This document shows, piece by piece, positions 6,986-18,000 of a stretch of 47,535 bases of DNA. The first letter of the stretch is position 1, and each line of letters begins with the position of its first letter. Made by a program: the position numbers and the translations under genes. The stretch covers positions 1-47,535 of the forward strand of contig JAZRGV010000027.1 of assembly GCA_045644465.1 (NCBI GenBank). Direction: 5' to 3'. The notes below the pieces were generated by a model. It did not search any database. It had not been told where the DNA came from and saw only the letters and a program-made list of their open reading frames with translations. Source of the DNA: HGM04593 sp045644465. GTDB lineage: Bacteria; Bacteroidota; Bacteroidia; Bacteroidales; Bacteroidaceae.

Positions 6986-8641
6986 ATGAAAAAACATCTT
7001 TTGGTAATAGCCTTTATGGCTGCCACCCTTTCTGCATTTGCACAAATGAACATACGTTGGGGAAACACCGATGTGCGTTATCCAATGAATAGCAATGAAC
7101 TGCTTGAAGACAAAGCGGTAACACAAGTTGTTGCGTGGCGTGGCGAGCGTGTCAACCTGCAACTTGTTGTTGCAAATGGTGAAAAGGAGTGCACTGTAGA
7201 GTACAGGTTCAGCGACCTTAAAAACGGAAGAAAGATTATTCCTGCCTCGAATGTGGCGGGTGGTTTTGTACAGCCTGTAATCACCGATAAGTTCACCGGT
7301 TGTGGCAAGCACGCGGTCGATGCTCATGGCGAGGTGCTTGTTGCCGACCGCATAACCGATACCAACCCAACTGTTCTTGATGCCGGCAGTTGCCGCGGTT
7401 TGTGGCTCACTATTCAGGTACCACAGGATGCAGAGTCTGGTACATACAAAGGATATGTGGAACTTATATGCAATGGCAAAAAATCAAAGTATAAATATAC
7501 TGTCTCTGTACTAAAATATGTGTTGCCTACTCCAAAAGAGTGGAGCTTTCATCTCGACCTCTGGCAGAACCCATATGCTGTGGCGCGTGTACATAATGTA
7601 GAACTATGGAGCAAGGAGCACTTTGATGTGTTGCGCCCATATATGCTAAAACTTGCGTCGGCAGGACAAAAAGCCATTACCGCAACGCTTATCGACCGTC
7701 CTTGGGACGGGCAGACATATGACCCGTTTGGCAGCATGGTAACATGGGTGAAGAAAGCCGACGGAACTTGGTGGTACGATTTTACAATCTTCGACCGTTG
7801 GGTGGAGTTTATGATGGAGTGTGGCATAGACAAGGAGATAACCTGTTTCTCAATGATTCCATGGAAACTGTCGTTCCGTTACTATGACCAGGCTACCCAT
7901 TCGCATAAGTATATCAACTGTGCGCCGGGTGATGAAGCTTACGCACAGTTCTGGGGTGGAATGTTGAACGCCTTCTCGGCACACCTTAAAGAGAAGGGGT
8001 GGCTTAAAAAGACTTTCATTTCAATGGATGAGCGCAGTCTGCAGCAGATGCAGGCGGCTATAAAGGTTATTAAGGAGTATGCTCCGGGGTTGAAGATATC
8101 AATGGCGGGAAACTATCATCCTGTGATTGAGCCCGATATCCACGACTATTGTCTTGACATATTTGCATACAGTGCATATAATCCCGAGCTGGTGGCACAA
8201 CGCAGGGCAAAAGGTAAGGTATCGACCTATTACACATGCTGCAGTGCCGAGTATCCCAATCTTTTCACCTTCTCGGCGCCTTCTGATGCAGCGTTTATAG
8301 CACTCGAGGCACTTAAGAAAGGGCTTGACGGCTATCTGCGTTGGGCATACAACAGCTGGACCGTAAACCCCGAAGAGGATTCGCGCTTCACTGCATGGCC
8401 TGCAGGTGATACATACGTCATTTATCCTTTCAGCATCAGCTCAATACGCTGGGAGCGTCTTGTGCAGGGTATTCAATTGTTCGAGAAATACAAGATAAAG
8501 TATGCGGGAGCTGTTGCCTTTGGCGACAGGGAGCGTGTTGCCCAACTTGAAAAACTGCTCGAGCTGATAGACTTGAAAAAAATATCAACCGACAGCGAAC
8601 GTATGGTTGCTGAGTTTGCCGAAGGATTGGATGCGATATAA
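6986..8641 (+). CDS. Putative GH123-like glycoside hydrolase (DUF4091)
   Basis: A 551-aa secreted protein with a signal peptide (1-19, SAFAQ). An N-terminal beta-sandwich occupies about 20-180, and a TIM-barrel region of the DUF4091/GH123 type about 185-500. The adjacent acidic pair Asp348-Glu349 (FISMDERSL) matches the Asp-Glu pair used for substrate-assisted catalysis by GH123 beta-N-acetylgalactosaminidases. If functional it would release GalNAc-type sugars from glycolipids or glycoproteins. It follows the small lipoprotein by 8 bases in the TonB-receptor cluster, linking receptor and hydrolase. Activity is inferred from fold and the acidic pair only; many DUF4091 proteins are uncharacterised. 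Confidence 0.65.
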   Translation: MKKHLLVIAFMAATLSAFAQMNIRWGNTDVRYPMNSNELLEDKAVTQVVAWRGERVNLQLVVANGEKECTVEYRFSDLKNGRKIIPASNVAGGFVQPVITDKFTGCGKHAVDAHGEVLVADRITDTNPTVLDAGSCRGLWLTIQVPQDAESGTYKGYVELICNGKKSKYKYTVSVLKYVLPTPKEWSFHLDLWQNPYAVARVHNVELWSKEHFDVLRPYMLKLASAGQKAITATLIDRPWDGQTYDPFGSMVTWVKKADGTWWYDFTIFDRWVEFMMECGIDKEITCFSMIPWKLSFRYYDQATHSHKYINCAPGDEAYAQFWGGMLNAFSAHLKEKGWLKKTFISMDERSLQQMQAAIKVIKEYAPGLKISMAGNYHPVIEPDIHDYCLDIFAYSAYNPELVAQRRAKGKVSTYYTCCSAEYPNLFTFSAPSDAAFIALEALKKGLDGYLRWAYNSWTVNPEEDSRFTAWPAGDTYVIYPFSISSIRWERLVQGIQLFEKYKIKYAGAVAFGDRERVAQLEKLLELIDLKKISTDSERMVAEFAEGLDAI

Positions 8642-8699
8642 AAAAGATGTTTCGCTTTAGTAAAAATGATAATGAGTATTAATACAAAATAAAAGATAA

Positions 8700-9857
8700 A
8701 TGGAAATAACATCATCAATAAAGTATGTAGGTGTCGATGACCTTGACATTGACTTGTTCGAGAGCCAGTATGTAGTGCCTGAGGGTATGGCATACAATTC
8801 GTATATAATTCTCGATGAAAAGGTGGCAATTATGGATACTGCCGATGCGCGTAAGCGAGTAGAATGGTGGGCTAACGTGGAGAATGTTCTCGACGGCAGA
8901 ACACCCGACTATCTTGTTGTGCAGCACGTTGAGCCCGACCATGCTTCGCTCATTGCCGAGGTGCTTGAAAAATATCCGCAGTTGAAGGTTGTTGCAACAG
9001 CAAAGGCGGTGCAGATGATGCCTCAGTTCTTTCCCGCCGCCAATTTTGCAGAGCGCACAATTGCGGTGAAGGAGGGCGACACATTGTCGTTGGGTAGCCA
9101 CACACTTCAGTTCTTTACTGCTCCAATGGTGCATTGGCCCGAGGTTATGGTATGCTATGAGCAGAGCGAGAAGGTGCTCTTCTCAGCCGATGGCTTCGGC
9201 AAGTTCGGAGCATTGTGCAACGAAGGCTCCTGGGAGTGCGAGGCACGTCGCTACTACTTCAATATCTGCGGTAAATATGGTATGCAGGTGCAGGCATTGC
9301 TCAAGAAGGCTGCTACGCTCGACATAAACATTATATGTCCGTTGCATGGTCCTGTGCTTTCAGAAAATCTTGGTCATTACATAGGTCTATATGATACCTG
9401 GAGCAAATATGAACCCGAGACAGAGGGCGTTTTTGTGGCATATGCTTCAATTCATGGCGGAACAGCCGTTGCCGCGAATAAAATTGCCGAAATGTTGCGC
9501 GAAAAAGGCGCGCCAAAGGTTGTTGTGACCGACCTCTCGCGTTGTGATATGGCCGAGGCTGTTGAGGATGCTTTCCGCTATAGCCACATGGTGGTGTGTG
9601 CAGCTTCGTACGATGCCGATGTGTTCCCACCAATGCACGACTTCCTGCATCATTTGAAAATCAAGAACTTCCAGAATCGCAAGGTTGCAATAATGGAAAA
9701 CGGCTCATGGGCACCAACTGCAGGCCGCGTGATGCGTGGTATGCTTGAGGGTATGAAAAATATTGAAATTGTGGAGCCAATGGTAACAATCCGTTCCCGA
9801 ATGAACGATGCCGACTTGCCGGCAATGCAACAGTTGGTGGCAGAATTGTTGGCATAA
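8700..9857 (+). CDS. FprA-family flavodiiron protein (O2/NO reductase)
   Basis: A 385-aa A-type flavodiiron protein, full length for the family. The N-terminal metallo-beta-lactamase-like domain has all diiron ligands: His76-x-Glu78-x-Asp80, His145, Asp164 and His216. The C-terminal flavodoxin domain begins near residue 240 with the FMN loop YASIHGGTA. These cytoplasmic enzymes reduce O2 to water and/or NO to N2O with electrons from rubredoxin or ferredoxin, protecting anaerobes. There is no fused rubredoxin. It lies 58 bases after the GH123-like gene, so it could share that transcript or have its own weak promoter. The terminator at 9880 ends the unit. Confidence 0.93.
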   Translation: MEITSSIKYVGVDDLDIDLFESQYVVPEGMAYNSYIILDEKVAIMDTADARKRVEWWANVENVLDGRTPDYLVVQHVEPDHASLIAEVLEKYPQLKVVATAKAVQMMPQFFPAANFAERTIAVKEGDTLSLGSHTLQFFTAPMVHWPEVMVCYEQSEKVLFSADGFGKFGALCNEGSWECEARRYYFNICGKYGMQVQALLKKAATLDINIICPLHGPVLSENLGHYIGLYDTWSKYEPETEGVFVAYASIHGGTAVAANKIAEMLREKGAPKVVVTDLSRCDMAEAVEDAFRYSHMVVCAASYDADVFPPMHDFLHHLKIKNFQNRKVAIMENGSWAPTAGRVMRGMLEGMKNIEIVEPMVTIRSRMNDADLPAMQQLVAELLA

Positions 9858-9879
9858 GAAGTTGATATGTCAATAAAAT

Positions 9880-9920
9880 GATGCCGGGTATTATGCGAAA
9901 TACCTGGCATCTTTATTGTT
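9880..9920 (+). terminator. Terminator after the flavodiiron gene
   Basis: GATGCCGGGTATT (9880-9892) pairs with AATACCTGGCATC (9899-9911) with one G-U pair, followed by a T-rich run. Confidence 0.75.
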
Positions 9921-9958
9921 AATAGTGCTGATTATTTTTTTATTTTAATAAAATGTAA

Positions 9959-9991
9959 TATATTTGCCGTATTATAGGTTATCTATGTTTG
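9959..9991 (+). promoter_or_regulatory. Promoter region of the first GH95 gene
   Basis: Two -7 boxes match TANNTTTG exactly: TATATTTG at 9959-9966 and TATGTTTG at 9984-9991. For the second, TTTG at 9963-9966 would be the -33 box with a short 17-base spacer. The first has only a T-run at its -33 position. The string TATATTTGCC is shared with the promoter of the second GH95 gene. Confidence 0.55.
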
Positions 9992-10016
9992 AACGATTAA
10001 CTTAAATAAAAATAAT

Positions 10017-13000
10017 ATGAAAAAACTGAGAGTATTTTTTTGCATGCTCGTGTTTTCAATGATTACTACGAGTCTTTTTGCTGAAACAGTTACTGGTGTC
10101 TTCTCTACCGATGAGGCTCCGGTTTATTATGTTGTGCAGTTCAAGGCCGGTATATGTTGTATTACCGACAAAGGTGATGGAATTTTGGCTCAAACGGCAG
10201 AATTTGACGACCAGAAACTTCCAGAGCAACAATGGGCGTTGATTGGTGATGCATCAGGATTTTATATGAAGAGCATGACCGGCAACTATCTTCTATGGAA
10301 TGCTGCTGATAGTCGTTTTGCTACTTCTTCAACAGATAAGACTTCGCTCTATCTTGTGGAAAGTACTGTAGAAGGTTATTATGAGATAGGCCGTGTTGGT
10401 AGTAGTAATACATTCAACCAATGGGGCGGTGCCGGAGCAGGAAAGAATATTGGAGAATATACCAAGGGAGATACTAATAATCCGTTGCAGATTATTCTTG
10501 CCGAGTCTATAGAAACTCCGGCTTACCCTAAAATGAGCGATTCAAAGAATAAAACATGGTATTTTATTCAGTTCGAGAATGGTAGTTGGGTTATTGAAGA
10601 TAAAGGCATTGGTAATGATGTTAAGACAGCATCGTTGAACGTAAACAATAAGTCTCAAATATGGAGTATTAAAGGTAACGCCAAAAATTGCCAGTTCGTA
10701 AACAAGAACGGTAATTATCTGGTATGTACAGACGGTGTAATAAAGACTTCTGCCAAAGCTGATTCAAAAGGATTCAGAATCTCGCCAACATCGAATGAGG
10801 CTATATTTGAAATTATGCACTTAGGTACTAATGGCAAAGGCTTTAATATGAACGGTGGTGCAGGAAAAGACAAAAAAATTGCATTATGGAACAGCGGCGA
10901 CGGTGGAAACATGCTTTCATTTACTTTGTTGGATGAAGTTTTGGGTCTTGCTGAATTTGAGATTGAGGAGTATGTTCCTGTTGCGCCCGAAGAAAAACTT
11001 ACTTTGTGGTACACAAAACCTGCAACAGCAGTAGGGGTGGATAATCCTTGGATGGAGTACTCTCTTCCACTTGGTAACGGTCAGCTTGGCGCTTCGCTGT
11101 TTGGCGGTGTGGCACGCGATGAGATTCTTTTCAATGAAAAGACTCTTTGGAGCGGTGGCCCTAATGAATATGGTTACTATTTGCCTTTTGGCTCAATTTA
11201 TATCGATGATAAAAGCGGTGACTTTGAGTCGGCTCCTGTAAAGAAGTATTATCGCGATCTTAATTTGAAGACTGCTACTGGAACTGTCAAGTATGAGAAT
11301 GCCGAAGGTGTTGAATTTACTCGTCAATACATTGCAAGTAATCCAGATAAAGCTATTGTAACAAGAATTGCTGCGTCTGAGCCGGGAATGTTGAATTTCT
11401 GCGTCAAGATGCAAAGTGGCAAGCCTACTGTAAACGCAAAAACCGTATATGAAGATTGTTATGCACAGTTTACAGGTAAGTTGCAAACTGTAAGTTATAA
11501 TGCTACTTTGAAAGTCGTAGCTAATGGTGGTACAACAACAACGACAAAAGATGGTATTACCGTTGAGAATGCCGATGAGGTGTTGTTGGTTCTTGTTGGA
11601 AGTACCGACTTTGTTGGTGATAATGCTTCGCATGTAAATGGAAATGCGGAAAATCTTCCTGCTGAAAACAAGGCTCAGGCAGATGCTGTTGCCGAAAAGG
11701 GATGGGATGCTGTATATGCTGCGCACGTAGCCGATCATCAGAAGTATTTCACAAGAGTGGAACTTGAACTTGACGGCGTAGAAAATAATTTGCCTACAAA
11801 CGAACTTATTATAGCTTATAATGCAGCAAGTGGGGCTCGTAATCTTATGCTTGAGCAGTTGTATTATAACTATGGACGTTATTTGTCAATAGCATCTTCA
11901 CGTGGTGCCGACCTACCAAATAACCTTCAGGGTATTTGGAACAATACTTGTACACCACCCTGGCACAGCGATATTCACGCTAATATCAACGTGCAGATGA
12001 ACTATTGGCCTGTATCGGCTGGTAACCTTGATGAGATGTATGTGCCATTCCTTAACTATATTATAAACGAGGCATCACAGCCTGAATGGCAGAACAGAGC
12101 TAAGATTGCCGGTCAGGAACGTGGATGGACATGTTTGACCGAGAATAACATCTTTGGTGGAATCAGTGGCTTTGCTCCTAACTATGTTATTGCCAACGCA
12201 TGGTATGTAACACATTTGTGGCAGCACTATCGTTATACACTCGATAAGGAGTATCTTGCAAAAGCATTCCCTGCAATGTTGGGTGCTGCGCAATTCTGGG
12301 CAGACCGTATGGTACTTGCCGAGGACGGAACATACGAATGTCCAAAAGAATACTCTCCTGAGCATGGTCCGGGTAGCGAGAATGCCGTTGCTCACGCACA
12401 GCAGATTGCTTGGGAGGCTCTTGACAATACATTGAAAGCAGCTGATATTCTTGGTGGTGTTGCTGCCGGAATAATTTCACAAGAGGATTATGACCTTATT
12501 AAAGACCGTTTCTTGAAAATGGATAAAGGTCTTGCTATAGAGGAATATAATGGCGCTTGGGGTGCAACGTACAATGGAGTTGCTACAGGTGACAAGGTTC
12601 TACGTGAATGGAAATATACAAGTACTTTTGAAGCCAATAAAGGAATTGAAAGAGGTCACCGTCACATGTCGCACCTCATGGCATTGTTCCCATTCAGTCA
12701 GTTGACTCCGGCAAGTCCATATTTTGAGCCTGCTATTAACTCTATGAAGTTGCGTGGTGATGAGTCTACCGGTTGGTCAATGGGTTGGAAGATTAACCTT
12801 TGGGCACGTGCTCTTATGGGCGACCGTTCTCATGCTATTTTGCGTAAGGCATTGAAACACTCTACAACATACGGAACAGACCAAAGCCAGGGTGGTATCT
12901 ATTACAACTTGTTCGACTCTCACGCTCCATTCCAGATTGATGGTAACTTTGGTGCTACATCTGGTATTAATGAGATGTTGTTGCAGAGCCATACCGATGT

Positions 13001-14894
13001 AATTGATATTCTTCCTGCATTGCCAAGCGAATGGGCAAACGGTTCTGTCAAGGGCTTGAAGGCCGTTGGTGACTTTACTGTAGATATCGAGTGGAAGGGT
13101 AATCAGGCAAGCAAGGTGACTATCGTCAATAATCAGGGACAGCCTTGCTATGTGAAATGCAATGCTCTTGATGAGGCTGTTGTTACAGTGAACGGCGCTG
13201 TTGTTGAGCTTGGCGAGAAAGAGACAGTAAATGGTCTTGAGTGTTATAAGATTGCTTCTGTTGCAGCAGATGTTATTGTTATTGACTTCTCACAGGCAAA
13301 ACAATATGACACAACAGCTCTTGAAAATATAATTGAGGAGACAGAGAATCTTATCAACGAATGTTATGACTATTATGCAAAAGAGGTTGCATTGCAGACA
13401 ACAAATAAGGATGCTGCATACTATGTTTCAACCAATGCCCAGTCAAACGCAGAAGGACCTATCGAGAACCTTGTTGATGGTGATGAAAACTCTCATTTCC
13501 ATACCGAATATACAAATGATATGGGAGGAGCACACTATATACAGGTTGCCCTGGGTAGTGGAAACGAACTCTCGTCGTTCCGTTTCAAATATGCTACACG
13601 TAAGGCGCAGACCGATTTCCCTAAAACCATTGAAATATATGGAAGTAGTGATGGCAGTGCATACGAATTGATTGAAACTGTTACAGATCTTCCTGCAGGA
13701 AATAGTAATACAACCTTTTATTACAAGTCTAATGTTGTAAATGCCAATAAAGCATACTCATTCTTGCGTTTCGTTGTTACAGAAACCAATTCCGGAAAAG
13801 CAGAAAAGGGTGGTAACCTATTCTTTCACATGGCTGAATTTGACCTGATGCCACGTACTGCAGAGTATGTAAACAAATATCCTAGTGCTACAGCTATTCC
13901 TGCTGCAATTGAGGCTGCAAATACAGCAATCGATGCTGCTAAGGTAAAACTTGAGACAGAACTTACTGCTGTAGAATATGGTACAGCATATAAGTCAATG
14001 CAAGAAGCATATGAAAATCTTGTAAATGCAATGTATGTTCCTGTAACAGAGATAACTCTTGATAAAGCAGAGGCAACACTGGAGAAAGGTAAGACTTTGA
14101 CATTGAAGGCTACTGTTAATCCAAATGATGCTACAGAGTCAACGGTTATCTGGTCGACATCCAAAAATTCAGTTGCTACTGTTAAGAATGGTGTTGTAAC
14201 TGCTGTAAGTGCAGGTACTGTAACAATTTCTGCAAGAGCCGGTGATAAGATTACAGCTTGTACTATAAAAGTTTTGGTTCCTGTAACAAGTGTTACTATT
14301 GATAAAAAAACAGTAACATTGACCGTTGATGAAACAATAACATTGGAGGCTACTGTTAATCCGGAGGATGCTACAGATGCTACAGTAACATGGTCGACTT
14401 CAGATGCTTCTGTGGCTACAGTTGAAAATGGCGTGGTAACAGCTGTTGCTGTTGGTAATGCAACAATTACAGTGCAAGCTGGTGGTAAAAAAGCTACATG
14501 TTCAATCGACGTAATTATTCCTGTTGAAGAAGTTACTCTTAATACTACAACAGCTAAGTTGTTCGTTGATGAAACAATAATATTGGAGGCAACTGTTAGT
14601 CCGGAAGATGCTACAGATACTACAGTAGTGTGGTCAACATCAGATGCTTCTGTTGCAACTGTAGAGAATGGCGTTGTAAAAGCTATTGCTGCCGGTACAG
14701 TTACTATTACTGCAGAAGCAGGTGGCAAAGCAGCTACATGTACTGTTGTTGTTGAGCAGGTGGCTGGTATAAATGATGTTGAGGAGAATGACAACTTGGT
14801 TATTTATGACTTGAAAGGTAATGTGAAAACAAATCAAAATAATTTGGAACAAGGAGTTTATATTATCAATGGCGTTAAGACAATGGTAAAATAA
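10017..14894 (+). CDS. Multidomain GH95 alpha-L-fucosidase, T9SS-exported
   Basis: A 1625-aa secreted enzyme. Order: signal peptide (1-23); two ricin-like/beta-trefoil-type segments (about 25-310); GH95 N-domain and (alpha/alpha)6 catalytic domain (about 328-1085); F5/8 type C carbohydrate-binding domain (about 1128-1278); a helical linker; three BIG2 Ig-like domains (about 1341-1582); and a T9SS-like tail (IYDLKGNV ... GVYIINGVKTMVK). Catalytic residues aligned with the Bifidobacterium AfcA fucosidase are present: Asn656 and Asn658 (NINVQMNYW), Glu782 (YSPEHGPG) and Asp975 (FQIDGNFG). GH95 enzymes invert alpha-1,2-fucosyl (some alpha-galactosyl) linkages of mucin or plant glycans. The many accessory domains suggest cell-surface attachment to complex glycans. 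Its paralogue follows at 15014. The exact linkage is inferred. Confidence 0.92.
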   Translation: MKKLRVFFCMLVFSMITTSLFAETVTGVFSTDEAPVYYVVQFKAGICCITDKGDGILAQTAEFDDQKLPEQQWALIGDASGFYMKSMTGNYLLWNAADSRFATSSTDKTSLYLVESTVEGYYEIGRVGSSNTFNQWGGAGAGKNIGEYTKGDTNNPLQIILAESIETPAYPKMSDSKNKTWYFIQFENGSWVIEDKGIGNDVKTASLNVNNKSQIWSIKGNAKNCQFVNKNGNYLVCTDGVIKTSAKADSKGFRISPTSNEAIFEIMHLGTNGKGFNMNGGAGKDKKIALWNSGDGGNMLSFTLLDEVLGLAEFEIEEYVPVAPEEKLTLWYTKPATAVGVDNPWMEYSLPLGNGQLGASLFGGVARDEILFNEKTLWSGGPNEYGYYLPFGSIYIDDKSGDFESAPVKKYYRDLNLKTATGTVKYENAEGVEFTRQYIASNPDKAIVTRIAASEPGMLNFCVKMQSGKPTVNAKTVYEDCYAQFTGKLQTVSYNATLKVVANGGTTTTTKDGITVENADEVLLVLVGSTDFVGDNASHVNGNAENLPAENKAQADAVAEKGWDAVYAAHVADHQKYFTRVELELDGVENNLPTNELIIAYNAASGARNLMLEQLYYNYGRYLSIASSRGADLPNNLQGIWNNTCTPPWHSDIHANINVQMNYWPVSAGNLDEMYVPFLNYIINEASQPEWQNRAKIAGQERGWTCLTENNIFGGISGFAPNYVIANAWYVTHLWQHYRYTLDKEYLAKAFPAMLGAAQFWADRMVLAEDGTYECPKEYSPEHGPGSENAVAHAQQIAWEALDNTLKAADILGGVAAGIISQEDYDLIKDRFLKMDKGLAIEEYNGAWGATYNGVATGDKVLREWKYTSTFEANKGIERGHRHMSHLMALFPFSQLTPASPYFEPAINSMKLRGDESTGWSMGWKINLWARALMGDRSHAILRKALKHSTTYGTDQSQGGIYYNLFDSHAPFQIDGNFGATSGINEMLLQSHTDVIDILPALPSEWANGSVKGLKAVGDFTVDIEWKGNQASKVTIVNNQGQPCYVKCNALDEAVVTVNGAVVELGEKETVNGLECYKIASVAADVIVIDFSQAKQYDTTALENIIEETENLINECYDYYAKEVALQTTNKDAAYYVSTNAQSNAEGPIENLVDGDENSHFHTEYTNDMGGAHYIQVALGSGNELSSFRFKYATRKAQTDFPKTIEIYGSSDGSAYELIETVTDLPAGNSNTTFYYKSNVVNANKAYSFLRFVVTETNSGKAEKGGNLFFHMAEFDLMPRTAEYVNKYPSATAIPAAIEAANTAIDAAKVKLETELTAVEYGTAYKSMQEAYENLVNAMYVPVTEITLDKAEATLEKGKTLTLKATVNPNDATESTVIWSTSKNSVATVKNGVVTAVSAGTVTISARAGDKITACTIKVLVPVTSVTIDKKTVTLTVDETITLEATVNPEDATDATVTWSTSDASVATVENGVVTAVAVGNATITVQAGGKKATCSIDVIIPVEEVTLNTTTAKLFVDETIILEATVSPEDATDTTVVWSTSDASVATVENGVVKAIAAGTVTITAEAGGKAATCTVVVEQVAGINDVEENDNLVIYDLKGNVKTNQNNLEQGVYIINGVKTMVK

Positions 14895-14901
14895 GACTAA
14901 A

Positions 14902-14956
14902 TTAATATCAACAAAGAGGAGAGCAATAATGTTGCTCTCCTCTTTGTTGATATTAA
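14902..14956 (+). terminator. 25-bp perfect hairpin terminator between the GH95 genes
   Basis: 14902-14926 pairs perfectly with 14932-14956 around a 5-base loop (TAATG); the core is CAAAGAGGAGAGCAA. It ends the first GH95 gene. Its right arm contains the TTTG -33 box (14943-14946) of the next gene. Confidence 0.8.
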
Positions 14957-14973
14957 AATATGTGGTATATTTG
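14943..14973 (+). promoter_or_regulatory. Promoter of the second GH95 gene
   Basis: TTTG (14943-14946), 19 bases, TATATTTG (14966-14973) is an exact Bacteroidota promoter, with the ATG 40 bases further on. The -33 box lies within the right arm of the preceding terminator hairpin. Confidence 0.8.
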
Positions 14974-15013
14974 CCACAAGTGTAAATGTATCTAAACATA
15001 ACTAACTATAACT

Positions 15014-18000
15014 ATGAGAAAATTAATGTTTTTTGTCGTGTCGTTATTCCTTGCAGTGGGTGTGATGGCACAGATTGATACGAAAAAAGAGTATCGTATC
15101 AAATCAAAAGATGACGGTAAGTATTTGACCATTGGTACATCAAATCACCACCAATACGGTCATGTTTATGCTGATGCCAAAAGTGAAAACCTGGACCAGA
15201 TTTTTAAATTCATTGAAGCAGGTTCAGGTCAATATTACTTGAAATCACTTGCAGGCAAATACTTTTCTTATTATGGAGAAGGTCAGGGTTGGAATGTAAA
15301 CTATGCAACCAGTGAAGATCAGGCATTGGCTATGACATTTGAGTCTGCAGGTGAGAATGTTTATAAAATCAAATGTTATAATGTTTCAAAAGGTGCAAAT
15401 AAATACTTTAAGTATGAGTATGTAGGCGCATCAGGCAAGTACCATCCTTTCTGTGATGCTGATGCAGGCGCTCTATGGGAACTTGAGCAGGTTATTACAG
15501 GAGATATAAACATTGTAGTGCTTGGAACAACCGATGCTTCTGCAGGTGTTGTTTACGACGGTGGAGAATACAAGAACGGTGCAGCCTTGAATGCCGGTAG
15601 TTCTTTTAGCAAAGCCGACTTCAGTGCAATACCTGTGGATGGTATGCATTCTGTTGTAAATATAGAAGAAAACAACCTTTATGTAAGCTATTTTAGCAAT
15701 GATACTAAGTTCTATATTGTAAAAAACCATCCAACCGACGGTAACTACATGAGTTTGAACCCTGATTATTGCAATGGTGCAAATCTTAAATTGACAAATA
15801 GAGTTATGCCACAGGATAACCGTGGCCTATGGTATTTTGAGGCGCAGAGCGACGGTGGTTACAAGATTTACAACTATTCTACCGGACTTTCAAAGGTGCT
15901 GGGAATGACAGGTAGTGGGGCTGATGCCCGTGCATCTATGGTAGATCCCAAGACAACATCTCATTCTGTTGTTTTTGACGGTACAATAAACCTTAATGGC
16001 AATGCTTCATATATAAAAATAAAAGGCTCTGCCAATAACTATTTGAACAAGCGAAACGATGGTAATGGTGGCGGACACCTTGCCTTGTGGGATGATGCAG
16101 AAGCCAAGACTGACGATGGAAGTACATTCTTTGTGAACGAGGTTGACTACACTTTGTTCCCCGATGAATACAAATTTGAATATACTCCTAAAAATGCTAA
16201 TACATTATGGTATAAGAACTCTTCAAAAACTGCAGGAGCAAGCAATCCATGGCAGGAGTATGCATTGCCTATCGGAAACGGAGAACTTGGATGTATGGTG
16301 TTCGGTGAGGTGCAGACCGAGGAGATACAGTTTAACGAAAAGACTCTTTGGAGTGGTCCGGCAAATACTATCGGTGCCGGCGGCGGTAACCGTACATTCG
16401 TAAACTTCGGTTCTCTGTTCATTACCGACAATAACGCTCAGGGTGCGAGTGATTATGTGCGTTATCTTGACCTTGAAGAGGGTATTGCAGGTGTTGAGTT
16501 CAAGAAGAGCAATGGAACAAGACAGATTCGTAGATATTTCAGCTCTGCTCCCGATTCTGTTATCGTGATTCGTTATCAGAATGTAGGTGACGAGAAATTG
16601 AATCTTACATTCAGTCTTACACCTTGCAATGACATCAGTGCAGGCAGTGTAAAATATGAAAATGGAACAGCATCGTTTACCGGTGCTATGGAGGCTGTGA
16701 AGTATGCTGCACGTGTACATGTTGCAGCCGACAAAGGTGCAACTGTAAGCACAGCTTCTAACGGAGTAACTGTAAGCAATGCTACCGAAGTTACATTCTT
16801 CCTTAAGGGTGGTACCAACTTCAACGGTGATATGAATGTCTTTACCAATTATTTTACCAATGAGAATCAGGATGATGTGAACAACCGCATCAAGGCCGAT
16901 CTTGAGGTTGTTGCAGCCAAAGATTATCAGGAGCTCGAGGATGCACACGTCGCTGATTTTACAGCAATCACAAACCGCATGACATTCGACCTCGACCTTG
17001 AAACTCCAAAGGTTGATACAAAAGAGTTGGTTGACAACTATTATCCTAATAATAAGAACGGAACAAGTACACAGAACGACCATCTGTTCCTTGAGCAGTT
17101 GTATTTCCACTATGGACGTTACTTGGCTATCAGCTCTAACCGTAAGCCTATAGCTGCGCCTAACAACTTGCAGGGTATCTGGAACAACTTGGGCCGTCAG
17201 GCTTCTCATGGTGTATGGAACTCTGATATCCACACCAATATCAACATCCAGATGAACTATTGGCCTACAGAGGTTACTAACCTCAGCGACCTTCACAAAC
17301 CATTCCTGAACTTCATCATTCGTGGTGCACAGAGCGAGGGTTGGAAGAAAGTTGCCCAGCAATATAATAATAACAGTCCCGGTTGGAGCGTGATGACAGA
17401 GTCTTCACTCTACAACAGTATGAGTACATGGGGCAGCAACTATCTTGTAGCCAACGTATGGTACACAAGCCACTTGTGGACACACTGGCTCTATACACAG
17501 GATGAGGATTTCTTGCGCAAGGCATTCCCTGTAATGTGGTCATGTGCAGAGTTCTGGTTCCACCGTCTGAAGAATGTGAACGGTGTATATCTTGCTCCGA
17601 ATGAGTATTCACCTGAACACGGTCCAAGCGGTGAGGACGGTACAGCCCATGCACAGCAGATGATAAGCTATCTGTTCCAGAATCTTAAGGATGCTATCGA
17701 CATTCTTGGTGCAAACACATTGGGTATTTCGGAGGCTGACATTGCAAAATTGAACGACTATCTTGCAAAGACAGATAAAGGTCTTGCTACTGAGACTTGT
17801 AAACAAGCGAACAATGGTGTAAACAATGGAGATCTCTTGCTCCGTGAGTGGAAGTACTCAGCGCACACAGCAGGACAATTGGGACACCGTCATATGTCGC
17901 ACCTGATGGCTCTTTATCCAATGGACCAGATTACTCCTGAAAGCCAATACTTTACTCCGGCAGTGAACTCTTTGAGACATCGCGGTGACGAAGCTACAGG

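Noticed and set aside
13826..14794. 322-aa minus-strand ORF over the BIG2 region of the first GH95 gene
   Set aside because: Low-complexity Val/Ala/Ser product, the reverse-strand shadow of repetitive BIG2 coding DNA.
16223..17362. 379-aa minus-strand ORF inside the second GH95 gene
   Set aside because: Cysteine-rich product without domains; the plus-strand GH95 catalytic frame is continuous.
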